Positions 1 through 6,536 are shown, counted from the stretch's first letter. The stretch: 8,300 nt of DNA from DAOTWA01 sp034435955 (GCA_034435955.1 DAOTWA010000087.1:1-8300); one strand, 5' to 3'. Program-made: numbers and translations. Notes: generated from the sequence alone by a model not told the origin.

Positions 1-23
1 ATATTTAACGAAGGAGTATTCGT

Positions 24-431
24 ATGGTCGATATTATCTGGAATGATCTGGAGGTTTCCGCGAGGGAGGTCGTGATGCAGGCGGCCAGGCAATTTGCCCA
101 GGCATTTGCGGAAACGGAGCAATATCGGGCGTTTGAAAGGGCCTATGATGCATTCCGTCAGGATGCTGAAGCACAGAACGCGCGACTGGAATTTCAGAAG
201 AAGTATGCCTCATTGAAGGCATTATTGATGTTGAATGCTGTGGGTGACGAGGATCGCCAGGAGTTGAACAGACTGCAGGATCGGTTTTACCAACTGCCGT
301 CTGTGAAGCATTATGCGCAAGCGCAGGAAGAGTTGATCGCTCTTGCTCAAGAAATTGGAGATTTTATCTCGAGTTCTATCGGGTTGGATTTTGGGAATTC
401 CTGTAGAACGGGAGGAAGCTGCTGTGGGTAA
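24..431 (+). CDS. YlbF-like (Com_YlbF/YmcA family) helical protein with Cys-rich tail
   Basis: 135 aa, almost entirely alpha-helical, with the heptad-like Leu/Ala/Gln-rich pattern of the YlbF/YmcA family. In Bacillus, YlbF, YmcA and YaaT form a complex that carries Fe-S clusters and acts in RNA processing and development. The helical body covers about residues 8-118, followed by the motif SSIGLDFG and a tail CRTGGSCCG. All three cysteines (127, 133, 134) are in the last nine residues, so the tail is probably a metal, Fe-S or thiol site; this is inference. The ATG has a strong AAGGAG at 11-16. The stop codon overlaps the ribosome binding site of the next gene, a paralogue, so the two are probably co-translated. 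Family assignment rests on fold pattern and remembered sequences; the function here is unknown. Confidence 0.75.
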   Translation: MVDIIWNDLEVSAREVVMQAARQFAQAFAETEQYRAFERAYDAFRQDAEAQNARLEFQKKYASLKALLMLNAVGDEDRQELNRLQDRFYQLPSVKHYAQAQEELIALAQEIGDFISSSIGLDFGNSCRTGGSCCG

Positions 432-435
432 GGAG
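430..435 (+). promoter_or_regulatory. Ribosome binding site AAGGAG overlapping the upstream stop codon
   Basis: AAGGAG begins within the TAA of the first YlbF-like gene (429-431) and lies 6 bases before the ATG at 442. It fixes the start of the second YlbF-like gene. An ATG at 437 is in another frame. Confidence 0.7.
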
Positions 436-441
436 AATGAA

Positions 442-828
442 ATGACCCCAACAATTCCCTCCATCCCGCCGACAATGCTTGAGGCCACCGCGGCTTTAGT
501 GGATAACCTGCTGCAATCTGAGCCGTTTCTGCGCTATCAGGAAGCGGAACGCAAGCTCCAGGCCAATCATGAGGCGACTCAGCTATTGGCAGATCTGTCT
601 GAGATGCAGCAGAAAGTGCGTGGGCAGCAATACTCGGCCTCTCTCCTGGAAGAAGATTTAAACCGGCTGCGCGAGTTACAAAATGCAGTCATAGATAATG
701 AAGTAATTCAGGAGTTTGGGGTGGCGCAACAAAGGGCGGTTGCTTTCCTGCAGGAGGTCAATGAAGAGATCAGCCAGTTATTAGGGATTGATTTCGCCTC
801 GTTGACCCGTCGTGGTGGTACATGCTAA
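442..828 (+). CDS. Second YlbF-like protein, tandem paralogue
   Basis: 128 aa from the ATG at 442. This start is chosen because AAGGAG at 430-435 sits 6 bases upstream and because the longer open frame back to 343 would lie inside the preceding gene. The protein has the same helical layout as its neighbour and the same junction near the C-terminus: LLGIDFASLTRRGGTC here against SSIGLDFG...GGSCCG there. Its only cysteine is the last residue, 128. The N-terminus is Pro/Thr-rich (MTPTIPSIPP). It probably arose by duplication and the two products may form a heteromer, as YlbF and YmcA do in Bacillus (family knowledge; the pairing here is inferred). Function unknown. Confidence 0.75.
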   Translation: MTPTIPSIPPTMLEATAALVDNLLQSEPFLRYQEAERKLQANHEATQLLADLSEMQQKVRGQQYSASLLEEDLNRLRELQNAVIDNEVIQEFGVAQQRAVAFLQEVNEEISQLLGIDFASLTRRGGTC

Positions 829-868
829 GAGGGCTGGTTGAGCAATTCGAATTTCGGGAGAAGATAGA

Positions 869-1096
869 ATGCCTTTGTATGATTATCAATGCGATCGCTG
901 TCAGACGAAATTCGAAGTCCGCGCTTCGTTCGAAGAAAAAGAGCGTGGCTTGAAACCAGTGTGTCCGCAATGCCAGAGCACTGAAACGCATCAGTTGTTG
1001 TCGATGGGCGTGTTCCTGCGGGTTGGGAATGTTGGAGGCGCGGATGTTCCTCCGCCCTTTTGCGGCCCAAACGCAGGGTCAGGATGTTGTGGCTGA
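869..1096 (+). CDS. FmdB-family zinc-ribbon protein with Cys-Cys-Gly tail
   Basis: 75 aa. It opens with MPLYDYQCDRC, the hallmark of the FmdB/CxxC_CxxC_SSSS putative regulatory family. The zinc ribbon is Cys8-x2-Cys11 with Cys32-x2-Cys35, separated by a charged FEEKERG segment. After the ribbon comes a Gly-rich stretch with Cys65 and the tail GSGCCG (Cys73, Cys74), very like the tail of the first YlbF-like protein two genes upstream. Members are small cytoplasmic proteins of poorly known function, first named from a formamidase regulator. A GGGAG-type site lies just upstream in a 40-bp gap from the previous gene. Its TGA overlaps the next ATG by one base (TGATG), implying translational coupling. 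Confidence 0.85.
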   Translation: MPLYDYQCDRCQTKFEVRASFEEKERGLKPVCPQCQSTETHQLLSMGVFLRVGNVGGADVPPPFCGPNAGSGCCG

Positions 1097-1389
1097 TGAA
1101 AGAAACGATCATTGTTGAGATCATCGGTGCGCCGGTTGCGTGCGCAGAGGGGGTCAAAGAGAGCTGGCGTGAGGTGGCAGAATGGGCAGCGCAGCAGCTC
1201 AATGCACGTTACGGCAGCCAAGTACGATTGACATATTACGATCTGTTCGATACGGATTGCCCTGCCCTCCCGCCTGACGGACAATTGCCACTGGTTTTAG
1301 TGAATGGGATGGTCATCAGCAGTGGAGGAAAAATATCCATACCACTTATTCGTAAGAAAATCGAGGAATTAAAAGAAAACGGACATTAA
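1096..1389 (+). CDS. Small thioredoxin-fold protein with a single active-site cysteine (YuzD-like)
   Basis: 97 aa. The pattern is beta (TIIVEIIGAP), Cys16, long helix, beta (VRLTYYDLFD), LPLVLVNG with the likely cis-Pro65, a strand and a final helix, as in small thioredoxin/glutaredoxin-like proteins. It resembles Bacillus YuzD, as I recall that sequence, where the loop holds a CxxC. Here the loop is GAPVACAEG, so only the first cysteine remains; Cys55 lies in another segment. That suggests a monothiol role such as Fe-S or persulfide handling rather than dithiol oxidoreduction (inference). The ATG at 1096 shares its A with the FmdB stop codon. The longer frame from 1060 would start inside the FmdB gene and is rejected. 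Confidence 0.65.
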   Translation: MKETIIVEIIGAPVACAEGVKESWREVAEWAAQQLNARYGSQVRLTYYDLFDTDCPALPPDGQLPLVLVNGMVISSGGKISIPLIRKKIEELKENGH

Positions 1390-1602
1390 TCTACCCTCTT
1401 TGAAGGGGGCGGGATGTGACGGTTAATATAAGTAATTTATTGGTTGTATTTCCTGAATATACCGTTAACTCAATACGAAGTTAATCGCGGGGGCGGCGCA
1501 CGGCCACCAGCAAATGATTATGGCGTAACCAACCACCCTTAGATGCCTTTCGGGCGTCAGAAGAAGCTGGCGGGATAGCTAATTGAGAAAGGGGAGGTAA
1601 CT
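1390..1602 (+). other. Intergenic leader between the YlbF/FmdB cluster and the TSUP gene, possible structured RNA
   Basis: No gene found. Directly after the stop codon, CCCTCT (1394-1399) can pair with AGGGGG (1404-1409), but no T-run follows, so it is at best a weak terminator. Nearer the exporter gene, CCACCAGC (1504-1511) can pair with GCTGGCGG (1566-1573) with one mismatch, enclosing a hairpin GATGCC/GGCGTC (1542-1547 with 1553-1558, loop TTTCG). CCACCCTT (1533-1540) could alternatively pair with AAGGGGAGG (1589-1597), the ribosome binding site of the exporter. This looks like a possible regulatory leader, but I could not match it to a riboswitch class I know. No convincing promoter was found. 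Confidence 0.35.
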
Positions 1603-2358
1603 ATGGAATACATCTATTTCCCGATCTTATTGTTCATTCTGTCGTTTATCTCTGGGATGATGGGGCTGGGCGTCGCCTTTATCTCAACGCCGGTGTTGGG
1701 TTTTTTTAATTTTGATCTGAAACATGTGATCATGCCCTGGAGTCTATTGCTGAACGGCTTAACGGCCACCAGCAGCGCCGTCGCCTATGCTCGCTCAAAA
1801 ATGGTGGATTGGCGCACAGCCATCCCGCTTCTCGTGATCACTACCCTGACCGCTCCACTTGGAGTATGGATATTGCAATTTGTACCTACTAATATCGTCT
1901 GGTGGATCTACGTGATTGTTTTGATCTTCCTGGCTTACCGAATGACTTTTACTCCGAAAAAGGATGATGCCGAGAATACGGTTATTACGGACAAAACCCG
2001 CATCAAGGGTGGCGTGTTGAGCGCCTTCATAGCCATATTCGCCGGATTTCTTGGCGTGGGGCCAGGTTTCCTGCTCATGCCAACCCTGGTGACCCTTGGC
2101 TATACGGCCCGTATCGCGGCAGCCACCAATAGCGTCATTGTCACCTTGCCCTCGTTTTCGGCTTTCATTGCTCACCTGGCGAACGCACAATTCAATTGGG
2201 TGATGGTTGGCATAACCTCGGTTACAGCGATTGTCGGCGCGTACTCTGGTGGCATGTTCATGGCAAGGCGGGTAAAAAGCCGGACGTTGAGCCGCATTTT
2301 CGCCCTAGCCCTGGTCATCCTGGCCGTTCAACGTGTTTTGATCCTGTTGTCATCATAG
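1603..2358 (+). CDS. TSUP-family (TauE/SafE) membrane exporter
   Basis: 251 aa, strongly hydrophobic, with about eight membrane segments. It shows the two-fold internal repeat of the family: GLGVAFISTPVL near residues 21-32 and GFLGVGPGFLLMP near 148-160, each in a first helix of one half, separated by a charged loop (about 117-135). Family members move sulfite, sulfonates, thiosulfate or related anions across the plasma membrane; the substrate cannot be told here. It has no cysteine, in contrast to the genes upstream. GGGGAGG at 1591-1597 lies 5 bases before the ATG. It follows the thiol/zinc-ribbon cluster on the same strand after a 213-bp gap and converges on the minus-strand transporter operon. 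Confidence 0.9.
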   Translation: MEYIYFPILLFILSFISGMMGLGVAFISTPVLGFFNFDLKHVIMPWSLLLNGLTATSSAVAYARSKMVDWRTAIPLLVITTLTAPLGVWILQFVPTNIVWWIYVIVLIFLAYRMTFTPKKDDAENTVITDKTRIKGGVLSAFIAIFAGFLGVGPGFLLMPTLVTLGYTARIAAATNSVIVTLPSFSAFIAHLANAQFNWVMVGITSVTAIVGAYSGGMFMARRVKSRTLSRIFALALVILAVQRVLILLSS

Positions 2359-2468
2359 GAGCTCAGGGATACCACCTTCGGCAGAAATGTGTTCTCTATT
2401 CGATAAATAAGCATATATCTTTCGGTCAATTGTTACTGGTAGTACTCATAACCGACTTACTTCAGAAA
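2359..2468. other. Convergent intergenic gap with no clear terminator
   Basis: This gap separates the ends of the TSUP gene and the minus-strand NTPase gene. A loose dyad TCGGT/ACCGA with a loop of more than 20 bases is present, but there is no tight GC-rich hairpin followed by a T-run in either direction. Confidence 0.4.
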
Positions 2469-3014
2469 TTACGGTTCAGAATTTACAGTTCGATTTAACA
2501 TTCTGGAGATCTCCTCCAGTAGATTCCCTTCCTGAGAGTTGACGTCGAAAATTCTGCTGATTTTCAACCGTTTTTGGGCCTCCTCCAGGCACTCCGGCCG
2601 TACGACGACCAAGGCTGCCCGAAACTGGCCGCGGGTCAAGACTTCGAACGCCTTGATCCACCCGGTTGCCAGGTCGAACTCCAGAGGGCCGAGCTCGTCA
2701 ACGATCAATAAATCCGTGGGGATGGATTGTTCCAAAACCTGGTTGCCCCACGCCAGGATTGCCGGATCGAAGTGCCAAACGCCAAAGCGGAAGCCAGAGA
2801 TCTCGCCCGGAATCTGACTTGCCAGCAGATGAGTCACCCCGGTTCGAATATCCTGGGCTTCGATGCCGGTTTTTCCTTTCCCTTCCAACCGCGCCGGGGA
2901 TAACAACCCCGAAACGCGCCAGCCCTGTGCAGTTTTGAGCTTCGCCAGTCGGCTGCAGAGGGTGGTCTTGCCGCTGCTGCGTTGACCGGTGAGTAGATAT
3001 AAATGGGGGATCAT
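2469..3014 (-). CDS. THEP1-like P-loop NTPase (NTPase_1 family)
   Basis: 181 aa, the usual size for the THEP1/NTPase_1 family of small nucleoside triphosphatases. Walker A is GQRSSGKT (10-17) next to the N-terminus, and Walker B is LLIVDELGPLE (102-112), matching the family's IIDEIG-x-E motif. Between them lies a segment with VSGLLSPARLEG and a strand-turn region; the C-terminus is helical (NLLEEISRML). Family members hydrolyse NTPs in vitro with poorly known biological roles. It is the last gene of the metal-chelate transporter operon: its ATG overlaps the TGA of the ATPase gene (ATGA at 3011-3014), so it is co-translated with an ABC transporter. It could prepare or modify a nucleotide-bearing cofactor or act as a chaperone like the MobB/HypB type (inference). 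Confidence 0.8.
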   Translation of the reverse strand: MIPHLYLLTGQRSSGKTTLCSRLAKLKTAQGWRVSGLLSPARLEGKGKTGIEAQDIRTGVTHLLASQIPGEISGFRFGVWHFDPAILAWGNQVLEQSIPTDLLIVDELGPLEFDLATGWIKAFEVLTRGQFRAALVVVRPECLEEAQKRLKISRIFDVNSQEGNLLEEISRMLNRTVNSEP

Positions 3015-3796
3015 GGCTTTGACGCCCAGGTAACGAGCTTTTGGCCATCCAGGTCGATTACCCTGACAGGCGAGCTGTACAGGCGCGCGATATTCTCAGA
3101 GGTAAACACTTTCTCCAAAGGCCCCGCTTCGAGCACGCGACCCTCGGACATTAACACCAGGCTGGTCGCAGCGGCCGCAGCGAAATCGGGTTCGTGCGTG
3201 GTCAGCAAGATGGAGACGCCTTCTTCGGTCAACGCACGGATGAGATCCAGGAGCTTTTTCTTATTGCCCAGATCCAGGTGAGCGGTAGGCTCGTCCATAA
3301 GGATTAATTTCGGTTGTTGAGCCAGGGTGCGCGCCAGGAGTACGAGCTGTCGCTCCCCGCCGCTGAGCTTGAGGACCGACTTTTCGGCGCGGTCCGCCAT
3401 TCCTACTCGTTCCAACGCAGCGAGCGTCTGCTGATAATCCACTTCAGCGGGCATTTCCAAAGGATGGAGATAAGGGGTTCTGCCAAGCAAGGAATATTCC
3501 AGAACGGAGTATTCAAAAGCGATGTGCTCGTCCTGCGGCACCAGGGCCATCCACTGCCCGAGTTGGCGGCGGGAAAAGGAAGTCAGTGGATGGCCGTTCA
3601 GCAAGATCTGACCGCAGTCCGGTTTGAGCCAGCCCAACGCCAGGGATAAAAGGGTGGTCTTTCCTGCCCCATTCGGCCCCAAAATGGCGGTCACCGCGCC
3701 AGCTTCCACCTCCAAATTAAGCCCCGCCAGCACCTGATGGTGGTTCGTCGGGTAATGAAATGAGACATCATGGAACGTGAGGATGGGAATGCTCAT
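3011..3796 (-). CDS. ABC transporter ATP-binding protein, FecE/BtuD type
   Basis: 261 aa from the ATG at 3796. It carries all ABC ATPase motifs: Walker A GPNGAGKTT (40-48), Q-loop PQDE (Gln88), signature LSGGERQ (144-150), Walker B LILMDEP (164-170), D-loop with TAHLDLG, and switch histidine in TTHEPD (His201). The length and the sequence after the H-loop match ATPases of iron-siderophore, haem and cobalamin importers. It powers the permease encoded just upstream, whose TGA it overlaps (ATGA at 3793-3796). The open frame extends 40 codons further upstream to 3916, but that part lies within the permease gene, so the short start is chosen. There is only a weak ribosome site, consistent with translational coupling. 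Confidence 0.93.
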   Translation of the reverse strand: MSIPILTFHDVSFHYPTNHHQVLAGLNLEVEAGAVTAILGPNGAGKTTLLSLALGWLKPDCGQILLNGHPLTSFSRRQLGQWMALVPQDEHIAFEYSVLEYSLLGRTPYLHPLEMPAEVDYQQTLAALERVGMADRAEKSVLKLSGGERQLVLLARTLAQQPKLILMDEPTAHLDLGNKKKLLDLIRALTEEGVSILLTTHEPDFAAAAATSLVLMSEGRVLEAGPLEKVFTSENIARLYSSPVRVIDLDGQKLVTWASKP

Positions 3797-4815
3797 CGTG
3801 GCACCCGAAACTGCTGCGTAGTCATCAGGGCTAGAAAGGCAATCGCCCCGAAAAGGGCGGTCAGAATTCCCAGCGGAATCTCTCCTGGCAATAACGAACG
3901 GGACAATGCATCGCAAAAGACAGAAAAGATACCGCCGAGCAGGATTGCACCGGGTAGAGCCAGCCGGCCGTCCGAACCGAATAAACGGCGGGAAAAATGC
4001 GGCACGATCAGGCCCACCCAGCTAACGATCCCCGCTATCGAAATGACTGCAGCGGTCGCTAGGACCGCGACGCCCAGGAGCATCAGACGTTCGCGGCGGG
4101 GAGCGGTGCCAAGGGAGAAAGCCGTCTCATCGCCGAGCGAGAGGACGTTGATGCGCCAGCGAAACAGGAACAGTACCAGCAGGCTGGCGAGCACGATCGG
4201 CATAATTGATAGAAATTTCGGCCAAGTGACGGCTGAAAGACTGCCCAACAACCAGAATGTGATCTCGGGCAATTGGCTCAGGGGATCGGCCAGATATTTC
4301 AGCAATCCGACCGCTGCCGAAAATAAAGCCGAAACGGTAATACCGGCCAGCACCAGGCGCAGCACCCAACCTCCATAGCGGATGCGCCGGGCCAGCGTAT
4401 AGGAAAGCACCAGCCCGACGAGGGCGAACAATACCGCGAATGCCTGCACGGCTACCGCGCTGCCACCGAGAAAGACGATGCAGGCCGCGGCTCCAAATGC
4501 AGCGCCCTGCGAAACTCCCAAGAACCCGGGCTCGACCAGGGGGTTGCCGAAAAGCATCTGAAATACCATCCCGGCGGCACCGAGGGACATCCCCAGCAGC
4601 ATACCGGTGAGCAAACGGGGGAGTCGCAGGTTGAAGAGCAGGCGCGCGGCCATTTCATCCCCGGCAATCTGGGCGGGGGAAATGAACCCCGGGGCAGGGT
4701 AACGCCCGGTGAGCAGCGCCAGGATGGCGATGACGATTAATCCAACCCATAGCCAGAGTAACAGGCGGGATGAAAGGGATCGCTCGGTTTTGAGGTTCAC
4801 AGCAAGGCGGCTCAA
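3793..4815 (-). CDS. FecCD-family ABC permease for a metal chelate, TTG start
   Basis: 340 aa, typical of FecCD/BtuC-type permeases with about ten membrane helices. Landmarks are RLPR (64-67), the AAGMVFQMLFGNPLVEPGFLGVSQGAAFG region (81-108), a coupling segment LGTAPRRER (235-243), WVGLIVPHFSRR (266-277) and GEIPLGI (311-317). It forms the membrane channel (usually a homodimer) for the binding protein and ATPase of this operon. The start codon is TTG at 4815-4813; AAAGGTGA lies 6 bases upstream, no ATG in the frame would give a full-length protein, and the codon forms a 4-base TTGA overlap with the TGA of the binding protein gene. The substrate may be Fe-siderophore, haem, cobalamin or a Mo/W species; the sequence does not decide. 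Confidence 0.93.
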   Translation of the reverse strand: MSRLAVNLKTERSLSSRLLLWLWVGLIVIAILALLTGRYPAPGFISPAQIAGDEMAARLLFNLRLPRLLTGMLLGMSLGAAGMVFQMLFGNPLVEPGFLGVSQGAAFGAAACIVFLGGSAVAVQAFAVLFALVGLVLSYTLARRIRYGGWVLRLVLAGITVSALFSAAVGLLKYLADPLSQLPEITFWLLGSLSAVTWPKFLSIMPIVLASLLVLFLFRWRINVLSLGDETAFSLGTAPRRERLMLLGVAVLATAAVISIAGIVSWVGLIVPHFSRRLFGSDGRLALPGAILLGGIFSVFCDALSRSLLPGEIPLGILTALFGAIAFLALMTTQQFRVPR

Positions 4816-5963
4816 CGGTAATCACCTTTCAAGTTAGGGCGGATCTTCTGGTCAAAGAAAGTCTGGTCAAGTCCATACAGCGTCTGATAGAAATCTTGTG
4901 CCTGAAGGGTAATATCCAGGTCGGCGAAGCGGTCCGGATGGAGGCGAGCAGCCAGCCAGGTAAGCCCCAGCGTCCAGCGCACGTCCGGCTGATCCCAGCT
5001 ATACAGGTCGCCCGGAAATGCGTACAAATGGCCCTGCTGCATCGCCCTCAAGGTCTGCCATTGAGGGTCGGCTTTCAACTTTGCCACGACATCCGATGGA
5101 TTCTTCGTGTAAGAGACGATAAAGATGTCGTCTGCATCCCAGGCCGCAATTTGTTCGAAAGACACCTTTGCCCATCCTTTCCCAGGATTGGCCGATGCCC
5201 ACACGGGTATTCCTGCTGACATCTGCACCAGGAGCGTCTGCATCCAGCTCATGGGCGGCACGTTGAAGGACACACTGCCGCCCTGGTCATTATAGTAAAG
5301 CAGCAGCGTATCAGGTTTGTTGGCGACGCCCTCAAGCTTGGCCTGGACCTGTTCCACCTGCTTTTGGTAGTACCCGATGAGCTGTTGGGCGCGCGCTTCA
5401 TCCTGGAAAATCTGGCCAAGTACTTGCAGGTCGCGGGTATATTGTTCGGGCGTCTCGAAATCGACGTATACCACCGGAATGCCGATGGCTTCCAGCGCTT
5501 TCCCGGTGGTCTCAGCCACAATGCTTTTCAATATCACCAGGTCGGGGTTAACTGCGGCGATCTGTTCTGCGCCGGCATCCTGCTGTAAGATAGCCTTCTT
5601 CTGGAAATCGGGGTCGATGAGGGAGATGAAATTCGTGCTGCCCTGAGCAGCGGATCCAATGGCGGCGATGCGGCTGGGCGCTTCCGGGAAGGTGTAGAGC
5701 GCATCCAGCACCATGATGAGCGCCTTGCCGGTGACCACGATGCGCTCAGGGGGCGACTGAAGCGTCACCTGACGCCCAAGCGCGTCGGTAATTTGGATTG
5801 GCGTGGATGCGCGCGAAGCTGGCGTTTCTGCCGGCTGGGCGGGCGGCTGCGGCGTCAGGCGGGGGGCTGTCCCAGTCTGGGTGGCAGCCGGTGCGGTGGA
5901 ACTTGTGCAGGCCGTCAATAAAGCGACGATGAGCAACATGATCCGGATAAGGTTTGGTTTCAT
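4812..5963 (-). CDS. Lipoprotein substrate-binding protein of a metal-chelate ABC importer
   Basis: 383 aa. Residues 1-19 are a lipoprotein signal peptide ending in the lipobox LLTAC, with Cys19 as the lipid attachment site. An Ala/Pro/Thr-rich linker (about 20-55) tethers it to the membrane. The periplasmic-binding domain starts at QITDALGRQVTL (57-68), followed by PPERIVV and the two-lobed layout of the FecB/BtuF (class III, helix-spanned) family. The C-terminal segment SWDQPDVRWTLGLTWLAARLHPDRF and the last FYQTLYG are typical of this family. It captures a metal chelate outside the cell and delivers it to the FecCD permease. Its ATG overlaps the TGA of padR (ATGA at 5960-5963); GGAG lies 8 bases before the ATG. 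The ligand is unknown. Confidence 0.92.
   Translation of the reverse strand: MKPNLIRIMLLIVALLTACTSSTAPAATQTGTAPRLTPQPPAQPAETPASRASTPIQITDALGRQVTLQSPPERIVVTGKALIMVLDALYTFPEAPSRIAAIGSAAQGSTNFISLIDPDFQKKAILQQDAGAEQIAAVNPDLVILKSIVAETTGKALEAIGIPVVYVDFETPEQYTRDLQVLGQIFQDEARAQQLIGYYQKQVEQVQAKLEGVANKPDTLLLYYNDQGGSVSFNVPPMSWMQTLLVQMSAGIPVWASANPGKGWAKVSFEQIAAWDADDIFIVSYTKNPSDVVAKLKADPQWQTLRAMQQGHLYAFPGDLYSWDQPDVRWTLGLTWLAARLHPDRFADLDITLQAQDFYQTLYGLDQTFFDQKIRPNLKGDYR
4822..4829 (-). promoter_or_regulatory. Ribosome binding site AAAGGTGA supporting a TTG start
   Basis: Lies inside the 3' end of the binding protein gene, 6 bases before the TTG at 4815-4813. It is the main reason for accepting TTG as the permease start. 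Confidence 0.6.
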
Positions 5964-6511
5964 TGGGTTGTCTCCGTCAGTACAAATTTGGGCTGAATCG
6001 TTTCCAGCCAGTGAAGGCTGGCCTGTACCATCTCCGTACGGAAGTCAGCCACTCTTTGTTTCCAGCCGATGGCGCTGGCGCGTTCCCGTTCCAGGCTCTG
6101 CAGCCAGCCGCGGCACAGATCGATCTGGTCGGCGATCAATTTTGCAATAACGCCGCGCGGTACCTCATCCTCGAAATAGAGTTTGAGCAGGAACAACTGG
6201 CGCAGATCGCGGGCGGTGGTCACCGGCGTACGCATCCAATCCAGAAACGCGGTTTCGCCGGCCGGCGTAATGGCGTACAGCCTTCTGGCCGGGTAATCGC
6301 TCTGCGGCTGCCGGGTCGAGGTCAGGTAGCCCTGGTCCTCGAGTTTGTTCAAGAAGGCATAGACCTGGCCGATCTTGATCCGCCAGATCTCGCTCAGCCC
6401 GTCCGGCGCGCTAAACTTCTGGAGCAGCTCGTAGCCGTGCACCGGCGCGCGGCGCACCAGGCCGAGGAGAGCGAATTCGAAGCGCAGTGGAAGAGCCTGC
6501 CTGGGAGACAT
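5960..6511 (-). CDS. PadR-family transcriptional regulator, first gene of the transporter operon
   Basis: 183 aa with the two-part PadR layout. The N-terminal winged helix runs from about 10 to 85 with HGYEL (25-29), a recognition helix in IGQVYAFLNKLEDQGYL (47-63) and wing RRLYAITPAG (76-85). A helical C-terminal dimerisation domain (PadR_C/Vir_act_alpha_C, about 95-175) follows. It is the first gene of the operon and overlaps the binding protein gene by 4 bases, so it probably represses its own transporter operon. Start at 6511: an in-frame TGA lies two codons upstream, so no longer start exists. No Shine-Dalgarno is visible before this ATG, unlike most genes here. A promoter at 6552-6580 and palindromic repeats over the start point to autoregulation. 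The inducer is unknown. Confidence 0.9.
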   Translation of the reverse strand: MSPRQALPLRFEFALLGLVRRAPVHGYELLQKFSAPDGLSEIWRIKIGQVYAFLNKLEDQGYLTSTRQPQSDYPARRLYAITPAGETAFLDWMRTPVTTARDLRQLFLLKLYFEDEVPRGVIAKLIADQIDLCRGWLQSLERERASAIGWKQRVADFRTEMVQASLHWLETIQPKFVLTETTQ

Positions 6512-6521
6512 TATTCAATAA
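6511..6521. repeat. Palindromic operator-like repeat, copy 1 (TTATTCAATAA)
   Basis: A perfect 11-bp palindrome around a central base. It touches the first base of the padR start codon. A protein bound here would block transcription start or elongation, or translation. The candidate ligand is the PadR protein encoded next to it (inference). Confidence 0.55.
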
Positions 6522-6525
6522 CTAT

Positions 6526-6536
6526 TTATTTAATAA
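6526..6536. repeat. Palindromic operator-like repeat, copy 2 (TTATTTAATAA)
   Basis: Identical to copy 1 except for the central base, and 15 bp from it start to start. It lies between the predicted transcription start (about 6545) and the padR start codon. Confidence 0.55.

Noticed and set aside
343..441. N-terminal extension of the second YlbF-like protein
   Set aside because: It would lie inside the first YlbF-like gene, and the ATG at 442 has a well placed AAGGAG.
1419..1465. Dyad ACGGT/ACCGT as an operator upstream of the TSUP gene
   Set aside because: The arms are only 5 bp, spaced by 37 bases, with imperfect inner pairing; no promoter was found around it.
2503..2519. Perfect 6-bp hairpin CTGGAG/CTCCAG as a terminator for the TSUP gene
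   Set aside because: It lies inside the NTPase coding sequence and has no T-run after it on either strand.
3797..3916. 40-codon N-terminal extension of the ABC ATPase
   Set aside because: It lies inside the permease gene and adds no family-like sequence; the ATGA overlap start matches ATPase family length.
3770..4378. 202-codon plus-strand open frame opposite the permease
   Set aside because: Arg/Pro/Thr-rich antisense translation of a membrane protein gene; no domain and no ribosome site.
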